A DNA stretch of 64,000 nt from Verrucomicrobiota bacterium (GTDB lineage Bacteria > Verrucomicrobiota > Verrucomicrobiia > Limisphaerales > JADJPG01), in assembly GCA_016713365.1 (NCBI GenBank), contig JADJPG010000038.1, positions 8,932 to 72,931 of the forward strand, written 5' to 3'. Below, piece by piece: positions 17,084 through 26,707 of the stretch; position 1 is the first letter of the stretch, and each line of letters begins with the position of its first letter. The position numbers and the translations under genes are program-made. The notes under the pieces are model-generated. The model was not told the DNA's origin, searched no databases, and worked only from the letters and a program-made list of their open reading frames with translations.

Positions 17084-20000
17084 TTACTTGTTCAAAACTT
17101 CATCCAGGTTCATCAACTGGTTCGCCACCATCGTCATCGCGGCGAGCTGCGTCACCGGGACTTTATCCGACGGCTTTGATTCGCCGACCGCGAGGAACTC
17201 CTTCGCGGCTTCGGGCTGTTTCTCGTAGAAGGCACGCATCTCGGCCAGCGTGCGCTTCACGATCGATTTCTCCTTCGACGTCAGCGAGCGGGAGAGAAGG
17301 TGCTGCGCCATTTCATCAATCGCATCCTCATCACGGCCCTTGCTGCGGGCGATCGCACCATCAGCCAGCACACGCGCAGCTTCGACGAACTGCGGATCGT
17401 TCAACGTCGCCAGTGCCTGCAGCGGCGTGTTCGTGCGTTCGCGACGCACGGCGCACACCTCGCGGCTGGGCGCGTTGAAGATGTCCATCGAGGCCGGTGG
17501 AGCGGCGCGTTTCCAGAACGTGTAGAGACTGCGGCGATAGAGTCCCTCGCCCTTGTCGGCGGTGTATTTCTTCGTGTTGCTCTCGGGCATCGCCACGGCT
17601 TCCCAGATGCCGCCGGGCTGATACGGCTTCACACTCGGGCCGCCGACCTTCTCCTTCATCAAGCCGCTCGCGGCGATGGCGTAGTCGCGAATCATCTCGG
17701 CATCCATGCGGAAGCGCGGGCCGCGGCTGAGGAAACGGTTCTGCGGATCTTTCTCCAGCTTTTCGGGCGTGGTCTCGGCGCTTTGGCGATAGGTCGAGGA
17801 GGTGAGCATCATCTCGAAGAGGCGCTTCACATCCCAGCCGTTCTCCTGGAAGTCGACCGCCAGCCAGTCGAGCAGTTCCTGGTTCACCGGCGCGTCGCCT
17901 GTGCTGCCGAAATCTTCCGCCGTCTTCACGAGCCCGACGCCGAAGACTTCCTGCCAGAAACGATTCACGGTCACGCGCGCGCTCAGCGGGTTCTCTGGCG
18001 AATTGATCCACTTTGCGAGACCGAGCCGGTTCGTCGTCGCGCCCTTCGGCATCGCGTGCAACACTGCAGGGACGCCGCCAGTGACCTTGTCCTTCGGTTT
18101 GTCGTATTGACCGCGGAAGAGAATGTTCGCCATCGGCATCGAATCCTTTTTCTCCTGCTGGATGTGCGTCACCGGGTTGCGCTCGCGGATGGCGTCGCGC
18201 TCGGCCTTTAGCGCTTCGTTCTTCGCCACAAGACCGGTGTAAGTCTTGTCGCGCGTCGTGATCCAGTAATCGAAGATCGCCTCGTTCTGTTCTTTGGTGC
18301 GCTTGTCCGCGGCCAGCGCGATGGCTTCGCGAATCGGCACCGCTTTCGCCAGCGTCTTCACTTCCTTGCTGGAGAGGCGGCGATTGTAGATGCGAAGATC
18401 CTGCACCCGGCCGCGCTCGAAGACGTGATCCTTGCTGCGCTGGCCGACGCGAAGCGGAGTCTCGGTGCGGATGGTGTCCTTGAGCGTATCGTTGTCGATC
18501 TTCACCGCCACTTCCTCGCCATCGATATACATGCGCACGCCTTTCGCCTTGCCCGAGCCGTCGTAGGTCACGAACACGTGCTGGTAAACTTTCTCCTTCA
18601 CGACATCCTCCTTCGTCGAAACGCGAATCGTATTCTCCGGCCACGAATGGACAATGTGCACGTTGTATTTGCGACCTTCCTGGTGCAGGTCCCAGCCGCG
18701 GAAATTCTTCTCCACCTCCATGCGGGCGATCACGCCAACGCCGGGGCCGGCCTTGCTCACGCGCACCCACGCGCCGTAACTGAAGGCGTTGGTCTTCTCG
18801 AAATCGCCTGCGTCGCCGAAGTTCAGCGTCGCATCCTTCTTCAAGACAAGCGCCGGACCGAGCTTCCCGTCCGTCCACTCCTGCTCGCCCTTGAGCGGAA
18901 TCCAGTGCGACGGACCCTTCGCGACGGTGACGCCGTTGCTCTCGCGCACATTGATCGCGGCATGCAGAACAAGGTTGGAGATGTTCAGCTCAGCGTCGAG
19001 GTCGGCGCCCTTCGAGCCGGTGAGCCAGCCGTCGAACGCGGGCTTCGCTTCAGCGCGGCGAGCGGCGATTTGGTTCGTCACGGAAGAAATCTCGCCTGGC
19101 AACGCCGTCCAGCGTGCGGCGTCCTCAGGCGTCTGCGGCACCAGAATGCTCGGCGTGGAATCCTTCACATTGCCGTCCTTCGCGGACTGCGTCGTGTTCC
19201 GGAAGAATGCTTCCATGGAGTAAAAATCCTTCTGCGTGATGGGATCGAACTTGTGGTCGTGGCACGCGGCGCAGTTCATCGTCACGCCGAGCCACACCCA
19301 GCCGGTCGTGGTCACGCGGTCGTTCGCGTAGAACGCCTGATTCTCCTCGTCGATCGTTCCGCCCTCGTTGGTGGTGGGATTGCAACGATGGAAACCGGTC
19401 GCCGTCTTTTGATCGGTCGTTGGATTGTCGAGCAAATCGCCAGCGAGCTGTTCCATCGTGAATTGATCGAACGGCATGTTCTTGTTGAACGCTTTGATCA
19501 CCCAGTCGCGATACGGCCACATCTCGCGGTAGTTGTCGAAGTGCAGGCCGTGCGTGTCCGCATAGCGCGCGGCGTCCAGCCAGTAACGCCCACGATGCTC
19601 GCCCCAGGCAGGAGTCGCCATCAGCCGGCGCACGAACTTCTCGTAGTAATCCGGTGACTTGTCTTTCACGAACGCTTCAACGACTTCCGGCTTCGGCGGA
19701 AGGCCGGTGAGATCGAGGGACAGCCGGCGCGCGAGCGTGCGACGATCCGCTTCCGCCGCAGGCTTGAGTCCCTTGCTCTGGAGCTTGGCGAGAATGAACG
19801 CGTCGATGGGATTGCGAACCTTGAATCCGCTGGCTTTCGGCGCTTGGCACCGCAGGCTTCTCCGGCTTCACGAACGCCCAGTGACCCTGCCACGGTGCGC
19901 CCGTGAGAATCCATTGGCGCAGCTTCTCCTTCTCCTCCGGCTTGAGCTTCTTGTGCGAATCCGGGGGCGGCATGATGTCATCCTCATCCGTCGTGATGAC

Positions 20001-20315
20001 GCGTTGCCAGAGCTCGCTCTTCTCCAAGTTGCCCGCGACGATCGCTGGTCCGCGCTTGGCGGTCTTCTCGAAGAAGCCTTCCTTCGTATCGAGCCGCAAG
20101 TCGGCCTTGCGCGCCTTGGCATCCGGCCCGTGGCACGCGGTGCAATACTCGGAGAAGATCGGCCGGATATCGCGATTGAATCCCACGGTGGATTCGGCGG
20201 CCGCGGCGGCGATTTGCGCGAACGCACTGACGGCGGCAATCAGGACAGCAGAGTGAAATCGCGCGTGCCGATGGACGGCTGGCGCGGTCAATGAAGGGCA
20301 ATGACGACGGTTCAT
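17084..20315 (-). CDS. Planctomycete-type cytochrome C / DUF1549 / LamG / DUF1553 protein, frameshifted
   Basis: About 1,076 aa. After a signal peptide (start ATG 20315) comes a PSCyt1 heme-c domain with EYCTACHGPDAKARKADLRLD (CxxCH), then DUF1549 (RRLSLDLTGLPPKPEVVEAF) with a second CxxCH in CAACHDHKFDPI, a LamG-like lectin domain around residues 470-640, and DUF1553 (LARWI-type SPENPLSARVTVNRFWQEVFG, RFRMDAEMIRDYAI, NTPLQALATLNDPQFVEAAR). A +1 (or -2) break near 19845 separates KPEKPAVPS from SGFKVRNPIDAFILAKL. It leads an operon with two DUF1501 genes. Probably a periplasmic, heme-containing protein in polysaccharide or sulfated-polymer breakdown; the reaction is unknown. Confidence 0.82.
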
Positions 20316-20484
20316 GACTTGGATGATGCGAACATGATGCAGACGCCCGAAGCTAGTGACAGCTTCAAACGCGGGCGGGGCGGCGATTGGCTTTTTGCCA
20401 ACAAAGATTGCCCAGCGCAACTCGATGGACAGGAACGTCGAGAATCTGCGTGCAGGCAAGTCGCGGATGTTTACGATGCGCGCC

Positions 20485-21396
20485 ATGCCGTCATCGTTTG
20501 ATCAACTCATCGACGCGACCATCGCGCACATCGAGCAGCTGAAGGAACAAGGCGTTCGCCACCTGCAGGTGTCGCCCGAGGCCCTGGCGGGATTGCAATC
20601 CGCGCCCGCGACGGCCAAGCGCGCGATGGTTCCACCTCCGGCAGCCAGTGCCCCGGCACAGGCGCGAACGTTTGCGCCCGTTGCTCCCGCGCCGGCTGCA
20701 CCCATCGTTCGCCCCGCTCCGCAAAGCGTCCCGACGGTCGCCCCTGCAGCGCCGAAACCGGCGTTGGACCCGCAAGCGAAGGCGGAGGCGATGCAAAGCC
20801 TGCGCGAACGGGCGCTGGCCTGCGTCAAGTGCCCGAACCTCGCGAGTTCGCGAACCAACGTCGTCTTTGGCGTAGGTGACATCAACGCACAACTGATGTT
20901 CGTAGGCGAAGCACCTGGAGCGGATGAAGACAAGCAGGGCGAACCGTTCGTCGGCGCCGCCGGTCAACTGCTCACGCGCATCATCCAGACGATGGGACTG
21001 AGCCGCGACACGGTTTACATCGGGAACATTCTCAAGTGCAGACCGGACACGCCGGGACAAACTTCGGGCAATCGCAAGCCCACGGCGGACGAGATGGCGA
21101 CGTGCATTCCGTACCTGCACGAGCAGATCGATCTCATCCAGCCGCGCGTGCTGGTGGCGCTCGGCGCGACGGCTGTTGAGGGATTGCTCGGCAAGACGGA
21201 GGGCATCACGAGACTGCGCGGCAACTGGCAGACGTATCGTGGCATTCCGCTGATGCCGACGTTTCATCCGTCGTATCTGCTCCGCAACCAGGCGCTCTCG
21301 GAAAAGCGAAAAGTGTGGGAAGACATGCTCGCCGTGATGACGCACCTCGGAATGCCGATCAGCGAGAAGCAGCGCGGTTACTTCTTGAAGGGTTGA
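20485..21396 (+). CDS. Type 4 (family 4) uracil-DNA glycosylase
   Basis: About 303 aa; removes uracil from DNA in base excision repair. The catalytic domain (residues 110-300) has ALACVKCPNLA and KCRPDTPG plus EMATCIPYL, giving the four cysteines of the 4Fe-4S cluster, the motif GEAPGADEDKQGEPFVG, and the HPSYLLR motif. A Pro/Ala-rich linker (residues 45-110) joins this to an N-terminal helix (FDQLIDATIAHIEQLKEQG). Linkers like this are seen in PVC homologues. The start is uncertain: ATG at 20467, 20476 or 20485, none with a strong ribosome site. Divergent from the DUF1549/DUF1553 gene. Confidence 0.88.
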   Translation: MPSSFDQLIDATIAHIEQLKEQGVRHLQVSPEALAGLQSAPATAKRAMVPPPAASAPAQARTFAPVAPAPAAPIVRPAPQSVPTVAPAAPKPALDPQAKAEAMQSLRERALACVKCPNLASSRTNVVFGVGDINAQLMFVGEAPGADEDKQGEPFVGAAGQLLTRIIQTMGLSRDTVYIGNILKCRPDTPGQTSGNRKPTADEMATCIPYLHEQIDLIQPRVLVALGATAVEGLLGKTEGITRLRGNWQTYRGIPLMPTFHPSYLLRNQALSEKRKVWEDMLAVMTHLGMPISEKQRGYFLKG

Positions 21397-21453
21397 ACCG
21401 CCCAACGTCGTCGTGCCGTCCGTTCCGATTCGATCGCGAGTGGAGTCAGCTGG

Positions 21454-21702
21454 CTATTTCGAACTGCCACGGGTTTCCGCCCACTTCGCCCGCAGGGCTG
21501 ATTGCAGCTGGTTTCGAAAGGCAACGGGCAGCTCGTAGACTTCGCCCGCCTTGTAGAGGGTGATCGTTTTCCGGATGTTGTCCACGACCACCTGGCACGG
21601 ATTACATCCCACGAGGTGCTTCTCGAACTGCTCGCAAACGCCGGGATCGATCCCGCCGTCCACGTATTCGTTCAGCATCGCCAGCAATTCTTCGCACTTC
21701 AT
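21454..21702 (-). CDS. Anti-sigma factor, zinc-finger type (ZAS)
   Basis: An 82-aa protein starting MKCEELLAMLNEYVDGGID, with the HxxxCxxC zinc motif HLVGCNPC near residue 29. This is the ZAS anti-sigma domain without a membrane anchor; the C-terminal half is helical and ends in SSK. It begins 38 bases after the ECF sigma gene stop, so it probably binds and holds that sigma factor. A soluble form suggests a cytoplasmic (for example redox) signal rather than an envelope one; this is inference. Confidence 0.85.
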   Translation of the reverse strand: MKCEELLAMLNEYVDGGIDPGVCEQFEKHLVGCNPCQVVVDNIRKTITLYKAGEVYELPVAFRNQLQSALRAKWAETRGSSK

Positions 21703-21740
21703 AGGACTTGTTCCTTAGTGAGCCTAGATCGGCAATTCGG

Positions 21741-22382
21741 TTACAAACTCGCGGTTTCGACGTGTTGATGAGGCTGGAAGCGTCTCTCCGGATCGCCAAA
21801 CTTCTGTGTCAGCCGCTCGCGGAGTTGCAGCCGGGCGCGCAACAGGCGCACCTTTACGTTGGCCTCTGAAATCCCCAGTGCGTCCGCCGTCTCCTTCACG
21901 GAAAGCCCCTCCACGTCGCGAAGCAGGAAAATCGCCCGGTGCTTCTCATCCAGTTCCTGCAACGCCTCGTCGATGAGCCGCGAGGTTTCGTTCCGGCCGA
22001 CCAATTGTTCGGGAGATTCACGCCAGTCCGCGATGTATTCCGGATGCGGAACCGTGTCGTAACCTTCCTGCGGTTCAGTGTTCGCCTCCAGCGACACAGT
22101 CGGCAATCCCTTGCGCTTGCGGATGACTTTCAACGCGGCGTGCGTCGCCACGCGCAGGAGCCAGGTGGAAAAACTCGCCTCCTCGCGGAAGCCATCGAGA
22201 TGCTCCAAAGCACTGAGGAACGTCTGCTGCGTGACATCCTGCGCATCCTGCTCCTGCTGCACGATGCGCCGGGCCAGGGAATAGACCTTGCGCGAATACC
22301 GGCCCGCGAGCAGTTCGAAGGCTTCCAGCTCGCCCACCTTCACCCGCCGCACGAGTTCACCATCTGTCACTGGCTCAGACAT
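21741..22382 (-). CDS. ECF RNA polymerase sigma factor
   Basis: A 213-aa group 4 sigma-70. Region 2 reads FELLAGRYSRKVYSLARRIVQQEQDAQDVTQQTFLSALEHLDGF with FSTWLLRVATHAALKVIRKRK; region 4 reads EKHRAIFLLRDVEGLSVKETADALGISEANVKVRLLRARLQLRE. The ATG at 22382 directly precedes region 2. The stop is 38 bases before the zinc-type anti-sigma gene. A secreted His-rich protein of unknown function lies 104 bases upstream in the same direction and may be a target or sensor. No autoregulated promoter could be named with confidence. Confidence 0.9.
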   Translation of the reverse strand: MSEPVTDGELVRRVKVGELEAFELLAGRYSRKVYSLARRIVQQEQDAQDVTQQTFLSALEHLDGFREEASFSTWLLRVATHAALKVIRKRKGLPTVSLEANTEPQEGYDTVPHPEYIADWRESPEQLVGRNETSRLIDEALQELDEKHRAIFLLRDVEGLSVKETADALGISEANVKVRLLRARLQLRERLTQKFGDPERRFQPHQHVETASL

Positions 22383-22486
22383 CGTTCCAACACAATGAAC
22401 GAGCGCGGGCGAGACAACAAGCTCCGGGCGGCGCTCAGTCGCCACGCGACCCGAACACCGGACGGAGCGGAGCGAGTATCAGCCGG

Positions 22487-23068
22487 TCACTTACCACCAC
22501 GCTGCGCGCAGCAAGCGCCCGCCGCCGCCTTCGCGCAACAGTTCGATGAGGACGCCGCACTGGATGCCGCAGGTTGCGTCAATGCCACGGGATGCGTCCG
22601 GTCATGGGCCTTCCAGCCGTCCTTGATAAACTCGGAGACAACCGCCGCGTGATTCTGCGCCACCTTCACGGCCTCCGGCGTCTTTCCCGTCACTGTCATT
22701 TGCACGCCCTTCTTGGTTTTCGTGAATTTGTGTTTGATGTCCTTGTAGTGCGCGACGTATTCCGCGAACGCCGGATCCCAGCGCCGCACCATCATCCCTG
22801 ACTCCAGCCGCGCGCTCATCTGTTTGACGTGATCACGCATCGCGGCCACGACCTTCGGATCATCAGACTCCGTGGTGGCCACGTAGCCCTTCTCGGTTTT
22901 CTCCACCTTGCGTGTGATCTTCTCGTGGTTGTTGAACAACGTGTGAATGTTGGCGCGCGCTTCCGGAGGCATTCCTTGCGCACCCAATTGAGCCACACCC
23001 AACGTCATCGCGGAAACCAGTCCCGCCACCAGGCTTCCCCGCATCAGTTTCGTCATTCTCGCTTTCAT
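22487..23068 (-). CDS. Secreted hypothetical protein with duplicated His-containing unit and Cys-rich tail
   Basis: About 193 aa. A signal peptide (MKARMTKLMRGSLVAGLVSAM, cleavage near GAQG) is followed by two similar units: NNHEKITRKVEKTEKGYVAT with ESDDPKVVAAMRDHV, and AHYKDIKHKFTKTKKGVQMTV with GKTPEAVKVAQNHAAVV. Each has a His near the start, a Gly in the middle, and a Pro followed by a helix ending in His. The C-terminus has two Cys pairs (SNCCAKAAAGACCAQ). Similar two-unit proteins exist in other bacteria without assigned function. The His and CC residues suggest metal or heme binding, which is inference. It precedes the ECF sigma/anti-sigma pair. Confidence 0.7.
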   Translation of the reverse strand: MKARMTKLMRGSLVAGLVSAMTLGVAQLGAQGMPPEARANIHTLFNNHEKITRKVEKTEKGYVATTESDDPKVVAAMRDHVKQMSARLESGMMVRRWDPAFAEYVAHYKDIKHKFTKTKKGVQMTVTGKTPEAVKVAQNHAAVVSEFIKDGWKAHDRTHPVALTQPAASSAASSSNCCAKAAAGACCAQRGGK

Positions 23069-23212
23069 AAATGGTAAGTTTCGTTCGGTTTGTTCGTTGG
23101 GAACCAGATCAAGGTTCCCGCATGTCCCATTGCCGCCTCGAAGGATTGAGCCGCGAGGCTTTGATAAGTTACAAGGGCCGGCCAGAAGCAACGCGAGGCG
23201 AGCCGAAGCACC

Positions 23213-24376
23213 TCACGGCGCCTCGACTACAGTGCGCAGGAAAAGAATCTGATTGGTCCCAAGGTCGACGCTCACCTTCGTTCTCCGCACGCCCGGACCG
23301 CTGGCGACAACCGACTCCTCTGCGTCACTCGCCTTCCGCCACGTCAAAAGATCGGTCGAGGTCAAGTTGTGGAACTGGAGATCGCCCGTCCCGGTGCGCC
23401 GGTACGCGGAAGTCGAAAGCCGGGTATACTCCCTCGTGACAAAAGCAGATTCCCATGCGGCAACACGGGGATTGAGGCCAAAGGCGTATTCAGCAAAGTT
23501 TACCAAGCCATCGTTGTCCGCATCGATTCCGGGAAGCCCAAGCGTTTCCCTTTCTTGTTCCAAAAAGACAGCATCCCGCCACTCCTGATACGAAGCAAAG
23601 GCGCGCAGGCCAATCGCCTCACTGCTGGCCGGCCCGATTTCATAAACGTTCGTGGCGAGCACCCGGTAGTGGGCGACTTCAATTGGCGGTGTCGCGTCCG
23701 TGAAGGAAGTGGTGTTGGCGCTCACTTGACCGATTCGTTCCCAAACCAAAGAGCCTACCAGCCGTCGCTCAACCCAGAAGGCATTCTCGTTGTTCGCCGG
23801 ATCGTTCCACGCGATTTCAATCTCACCATCATTGGTCGCAAGCAGGCTGAGCGTCGGCGCAGCCAAACGGGTGTAAAGCGGCGCAAGCACGTTGTTGAAC
23901 GCCACGAGATGGTTGCGTGAACCATTCTGCAGGTTGTTGAAGACCGTGAGAATGACGCTGTCCCGCGTCGAGTCCATCGCCGTCTGGAGATCGCGGATGT
24001 CAACCTCCTCAATCAGAATACCGACCAACAACGCATCAATCAGCGAACGATTCCCTTTGGCCATCAGCTGATCGTGGAGCGCCTGGAGTTCCGGAATGGT
24101 AAACTTGCCGCGCTCCGCGGGCGTGGTATCAACCAGTGAGTAGGTGCGAATCAGCACGTCCACGCTGTCCATGTGCTGCTGCTCGGATTGCGTTCCGATG
24201 TTGCGAAAGATGTTCTGGCCCCACTTGTCATACAGGGCCAGATAGACATCGCGCGCCAGTTTCTCCTCCTGCTTGATGAAGAGAACATTCGTCGCATCCA
24301 AAGGCGTGATGGCGATTGCCGAGGAGACTAGAACCGCGGAAACAACCGCCCCTAAATACAGAGAGAGCTTTTTCAT
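23213..24376 (-). CDS. DUF2202 (ferritin-like) secreted protein
   Basis: A 387-aa exported protein. After the signal peptide (MKKLSLYLGAVVSAVLVSSA) comes a DUF2202 ferritin-like four-helix domain, residues 30-165: EEKLARDVYLAL, SEQQHMDSVDVL, GILIEEVDIRDL and RNHLVAFNN, which supply the Glu and His residues expected of a di-iron site. The second half has a fibronectin-like strand set (LSLLATNDGEIEIAWNDPANNENAFWVERR, split as two blocks) and a C-terminal region with DADNDGLVNFAEYAFGLNP, a calcium-loop motif common in verrucomicrobial secreted proteins. The substrate is unknown; iron or oxygen chemistry in the periplasm is plausible. Confidence 0.8.
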   Translation of the reverse strand: MKKLSLYLGAVVSAVLVSSAIAITPLDATNVLFIKQEEKLARDVYLALYDKWGQNIFRNIGTQSEQQHMDSVDVLIRTYSLVDTTPAERGKFTIPELQALHDQLMAKGNRSLIDALLVGILIEEVDIRDLQTAMDSTRDSVILTVFNNLQNGSRNHLVAFNNVLAPLYTRLAAPTLSLLATNDGEIEIAWNDPANNENAFWVERRLVGSLVWERIGQVSANTTSFTDATPPIEVAHYRVLATNVYEIGPASSEAIGLRAFASYQEWRDAVFLEQERETLGLPGIDADNDGLVNFAEYAFGLNPRVAAWESAFVTREYTRLSTSAYRRTGTGDLQFHNLTSTDLLTWRKASDAEESVVASGPGVRRTKVSVDLGTNQILFLRTVVEAP

Positions 24377-24499
24377 ACCACCAGTATCGAACCGCCAACG
24401 GCGGAAAGGTTACGCCGGCCAGATCCGGCTCGTACGCCGCGGCGTCTGTTGTAACTATTCCGCGCCTGGCGGCTCCATTCATCGGGGAACTGGAAATCT

Positions 24500-24667
24500 A
24501 TGATTCTGAAACTCATGATCGGAGCAGCGGCGGGCGCGGCGCTGGGATTTGGTTACTACAAACTGGTGGGCTGCCCCACGGGCGCCTGCCCGCTCGTCCG
24601 CAATCCGTGGATTACCACTCTGTATGGCGCAACGATCGGGGCGCTGCTGGCCGGAAGCTCGCATTGA
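24500..24667 (+). CDS. Small DUF6132-type membrane protein
   Basis: A 55-aa protein read directly from the sequence: an N-terminal Gly/Ala-rich membrane helix (LMIGAAAGAALGFGYYKLV), the motif GCPTGACPLVRNPWITTLYG, and a second helix (ATIGALLAGS). The CPxGxCP..(S/R)NP....LYGA pattern matches the DUF6132 family, two-helix proteins with two conserved cysteines. A GGAA lies 6-7 bases before the ATG. It stands 14 bases before the next hypothetical gene on the same strand. Role unknown; the paired cysteines could be redox-active or bind metal. Confidence 0.75.
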   Translation: MILKLMIGAAAGAALGFGYYKLVGCPTGACPLVRNPWITTLYGATIGALLAGSSH

Positions 24668-24681
24668 ACCAGCAGTGCTGA

Positions 24682-25128
24682 ATGCCCCGCACCGTTCACG
24701 TCATGAAACTCGCCGGCTCCATAACCAACCAGTTCCAGAACTTTCAGGTGCAAAACCTGTGTCAGCTGGTTCACCACGTGGAAGGACGCGGGCCGTTTAT
24801 CGTGACGCAGGATGGCGCCGCCCCCGAGGATCCGCAGATGCGCGAATGCTCCTTCGTCCTGACTCGTCGCGGCACCTGGCTGCACTTCTATCTCTACCTC
24901 GCCCTTCCGGAAAAAGTCCGCGCAGCATTCACGCACTTCGAGACCGTTGCTGACGTTCTGAAAACCGCCGACTCACTTCCGGCAAACGTAACGATGGAGG
25001 ACGCCGCTTCGCTGCAGAGCTTCCTCCGCGAATCCGGCTTTGAACCCGATGTCTCGGATCCAACGGGACAAGCACTCCTTCACCAGGCGCGACAGCGTCA
25101 TGCGGACGGGGAATTAGCCAAGCCATGA
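24682..25128 (+). CDS. Hypothetical protein
   Basis: A 148-aa soluble protein, not recognised. It has an alpha/beta look: SITNQFQNFQVQNLCQLVHHVEG, FVLTRRGTWLHFYLYLALPEKVR, and a helical C-terminus with FLRESGFEPD. Codon use matches the neighbours and the frame is intact. It follows the small DUF6132-type gene by 14 bases, so the two may be co-transcribed. An alternative start is the ATG at 24703. No catalytic motif is evident. Confidence 0.6.
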   Translation: MPRTVHVMKLAGSITNQFQNFQVQNLCQLVHHVEGRGPFIVTQDGAAPEDPQMRECSFVLTRRGTWLHFYLYLALPEKVRAAFTHFETVADVLKTADSLPANVTMEDAASLQSFLRESGFEPDVSDPTGQALLHQARQRHADGELAKP

Positions 25129-25188
25129 GCCTTCGGCGTGAGAATCAGGAAAAGGAGAGGCGCTGCTGGAGACGATGGAAAGGAATGG

Positions 25189-25262
25189 TGGGCCCACTCG
25201 GATTTGAACGGAGGACCAAACGATTATGAGTCGTCTGCTCTAACCAACTGAGCTATGGGCCC
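25189..25262 (-). tRNA. tRNA with CAT anticodon (elongator Met; Ile2 possible)
   Basis: A canonical 74-nt cloverleaf: acceptor GGGCCCA/TGGGCCC, D-arm GCTC-AGTTGGTTA-GAGC with G18-G19, anticodon stem GACGA/TCGTT with loop CTCATAA, and T-loop TTCAAAT. One T-stem pair is mismatched (52-62). CCA is not encoded. The CAT anticodon with this anticodon-stem end could also be a lysidine-modified Ile tRNA. It is the normal-type reference for the unusual array at 62.3-63.1 kb. Confidence 0.9.
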
Positions 25263-25365
25263 ACTTTGGCTGGCTCGAAAGCTTTGCTGAACCATCTTGT
25301 ATCGGAGAACCCCGCTGGCAAGCCGTTTTCCCGCATCGTCGCCAACCAGAAAACGCCCAGCGCGG

Positions 25366-26592
25366 TCAGTTCCCGACCCGCCCCAAGCAAAAGAACTCGG
25401 CGATGCGCGACGGTTGTATGACGGGGACGCGGAGGTCGACTTGCGCGGACTTGGCCAAAGACGACAGCTTTTCGATATACCGTTCGCTGAGCGTGACGCC
25501 TTGGTTCAGCAGGAATACTTCCGACGCGCTCGGCGACGGGAGATTCTCCGCGAGAATGTCGAAAGGGTGAAGTTGTCCGAGTGATTTCCTCAGGACCGGC
25601 GATCCCTGGCGAACGACCGTCAGGCTGCCTTGCGCACCGGAGAGATGGACGGCGTGATGCGTCACGGTCGCGGAAGCACGCGGCTTGACGGTCATTGATG
25701 ACGTGCGGATGGACCGTGAAATCAGCGGCGCGAGCGCAGGGATGCTGGCATCGCCCAGCGCGGTCTTCACGGACGTACAAATCAGGTTGAAAGTCTCAGC
25801 AAGGAAATCGAGCAACTCGCGTTCGGACACTGGAATACGGCCGAGCAGCGACTCGAACATAGCGACCGCCGAGGCGTCGTCCGCCTCGAATAGAAAGTCC
25901 ATCCACACGCCCTGGTTGACGAAGGCCAGCGGAGCCCATGCGGTGAAACTGGACGGCCCGGGAACTGCCGGAGCTTCCGCGACGGTGACCTTCGCAGAAC
26001 CGAGCCCGACCGCGGCAAAGCTGATGGTAAACACCTCCGCGAGGCGTTCATCTGCGACGATTCGAGGCGTGGCTTTCTCGACGCCTCCCTTGGCCGCGCC
26101 GAGAATCCCAGCACCCGTTCCGTCGCCCCCACGACTTTGTTTGCCAAACATTTCGCCGAGCAAATTGTGGCGCTGGAGCATCGTTTCCATGGCGGAAATG
26201 TTGTCCTGCAATTCCTGCTGGTAGGTGATGATGCGTTGCGCGACGCGAAGCCGCGCCATCAACGCCATGGGATCGAAGGGCTTGACGAGGTAATCATCCG
26301 CGCCGGCATCCAAGCCCGCGATGACTTCCTGCTTCTCGGACTTGGAGCTGAGCAAAAGCACGTAAGGGCGGGTTTTTCGCGGACTCGCCCGCAGCTTGCG
26401 ACAAACCTCCACACCGTCCATGCCCGGCATCACCCAGTCCATGATGGCCAAGGCCGGCGGATTATCGACATCCAGTGCTTTCCACGCCGCAAAGCCATCA
26501 TCCACCGCCTGCACTTCGTGACCTAATTTGGTCAAAAGCGCCAGCAGCAGGCGGCGAATCAGCGCGTCGTCGTCAGCGACTAAAATGTTCAT
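25366..26592 (-). CDS. Response regulator with receiver and CheX-like C-terminal domain
   Basis: A 408-aa protein. Residues 1-120 form a receiver: ILVADDDALIR (acidic pocket), phosphoacceptor Asp in IMDWVMPGMDG, Ser in LLLSSKS, Lys in YLVKPFDP. A coiled linker follows (RIITYQQELQDNISAMETML). The C-terminal 200 residues contain FESLLGRIPVSERELLDFLAETFNLICTSVKTAL (two blocks), resembling a CheX/CheC-type fold; a second output segment reads SEVFLLNQGVTLSERYIEKL. It has no DNA-binding domain and no kinase neighbour. It may act by protein contact or dephosphorylation; that is inferred. Confidence 0.8.
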   Translation of the reverse strand: MNILVADDDALIRRLLLALLTKLGHEVQAVDDGFAAWKALDVDNPPALAIMDWVMPGMDGVEVCRKLRASPRKTRPYVLLLSSKSEKQEVIAGLDAGADDYLVKPFDPMALMARLRVAQRIITYQQELQDNISAMETMLQRHNLLGEMFGKQSRGGDGTGAGILGAAKGGVEKATPRIVADERLAEVFTISFAAVGLGSAKVTVAEAPAVPGPSSFTAWAPLAFVNQGVWMDFLFEADDASAVAMFESLLGRIPVSERELLDFLAETFNLICTSVKTALGDASIPALAPLISRSIRTSSMTVKPRASATVTHHAVHLSGAQGSLTVVRQGSPVLRKSLGQLHPFDILAENLPSPSASEVFLLNQGVTLSERYIEKLSSLAKSAQVDLRVPVIQPSRIAEFFCLGRVGN

Positions 26593-26707
26593 CGTGAACT
26601 AGTCATCAAGCGTTGATGGGTGGGCAGAGGATGAACGCTTGGAGCTTCAGTTCAAGAAGATTGAACTCCAAATGCAGTCGCACAGCCGGAATGGCCGCGA
26701 CGGACAA

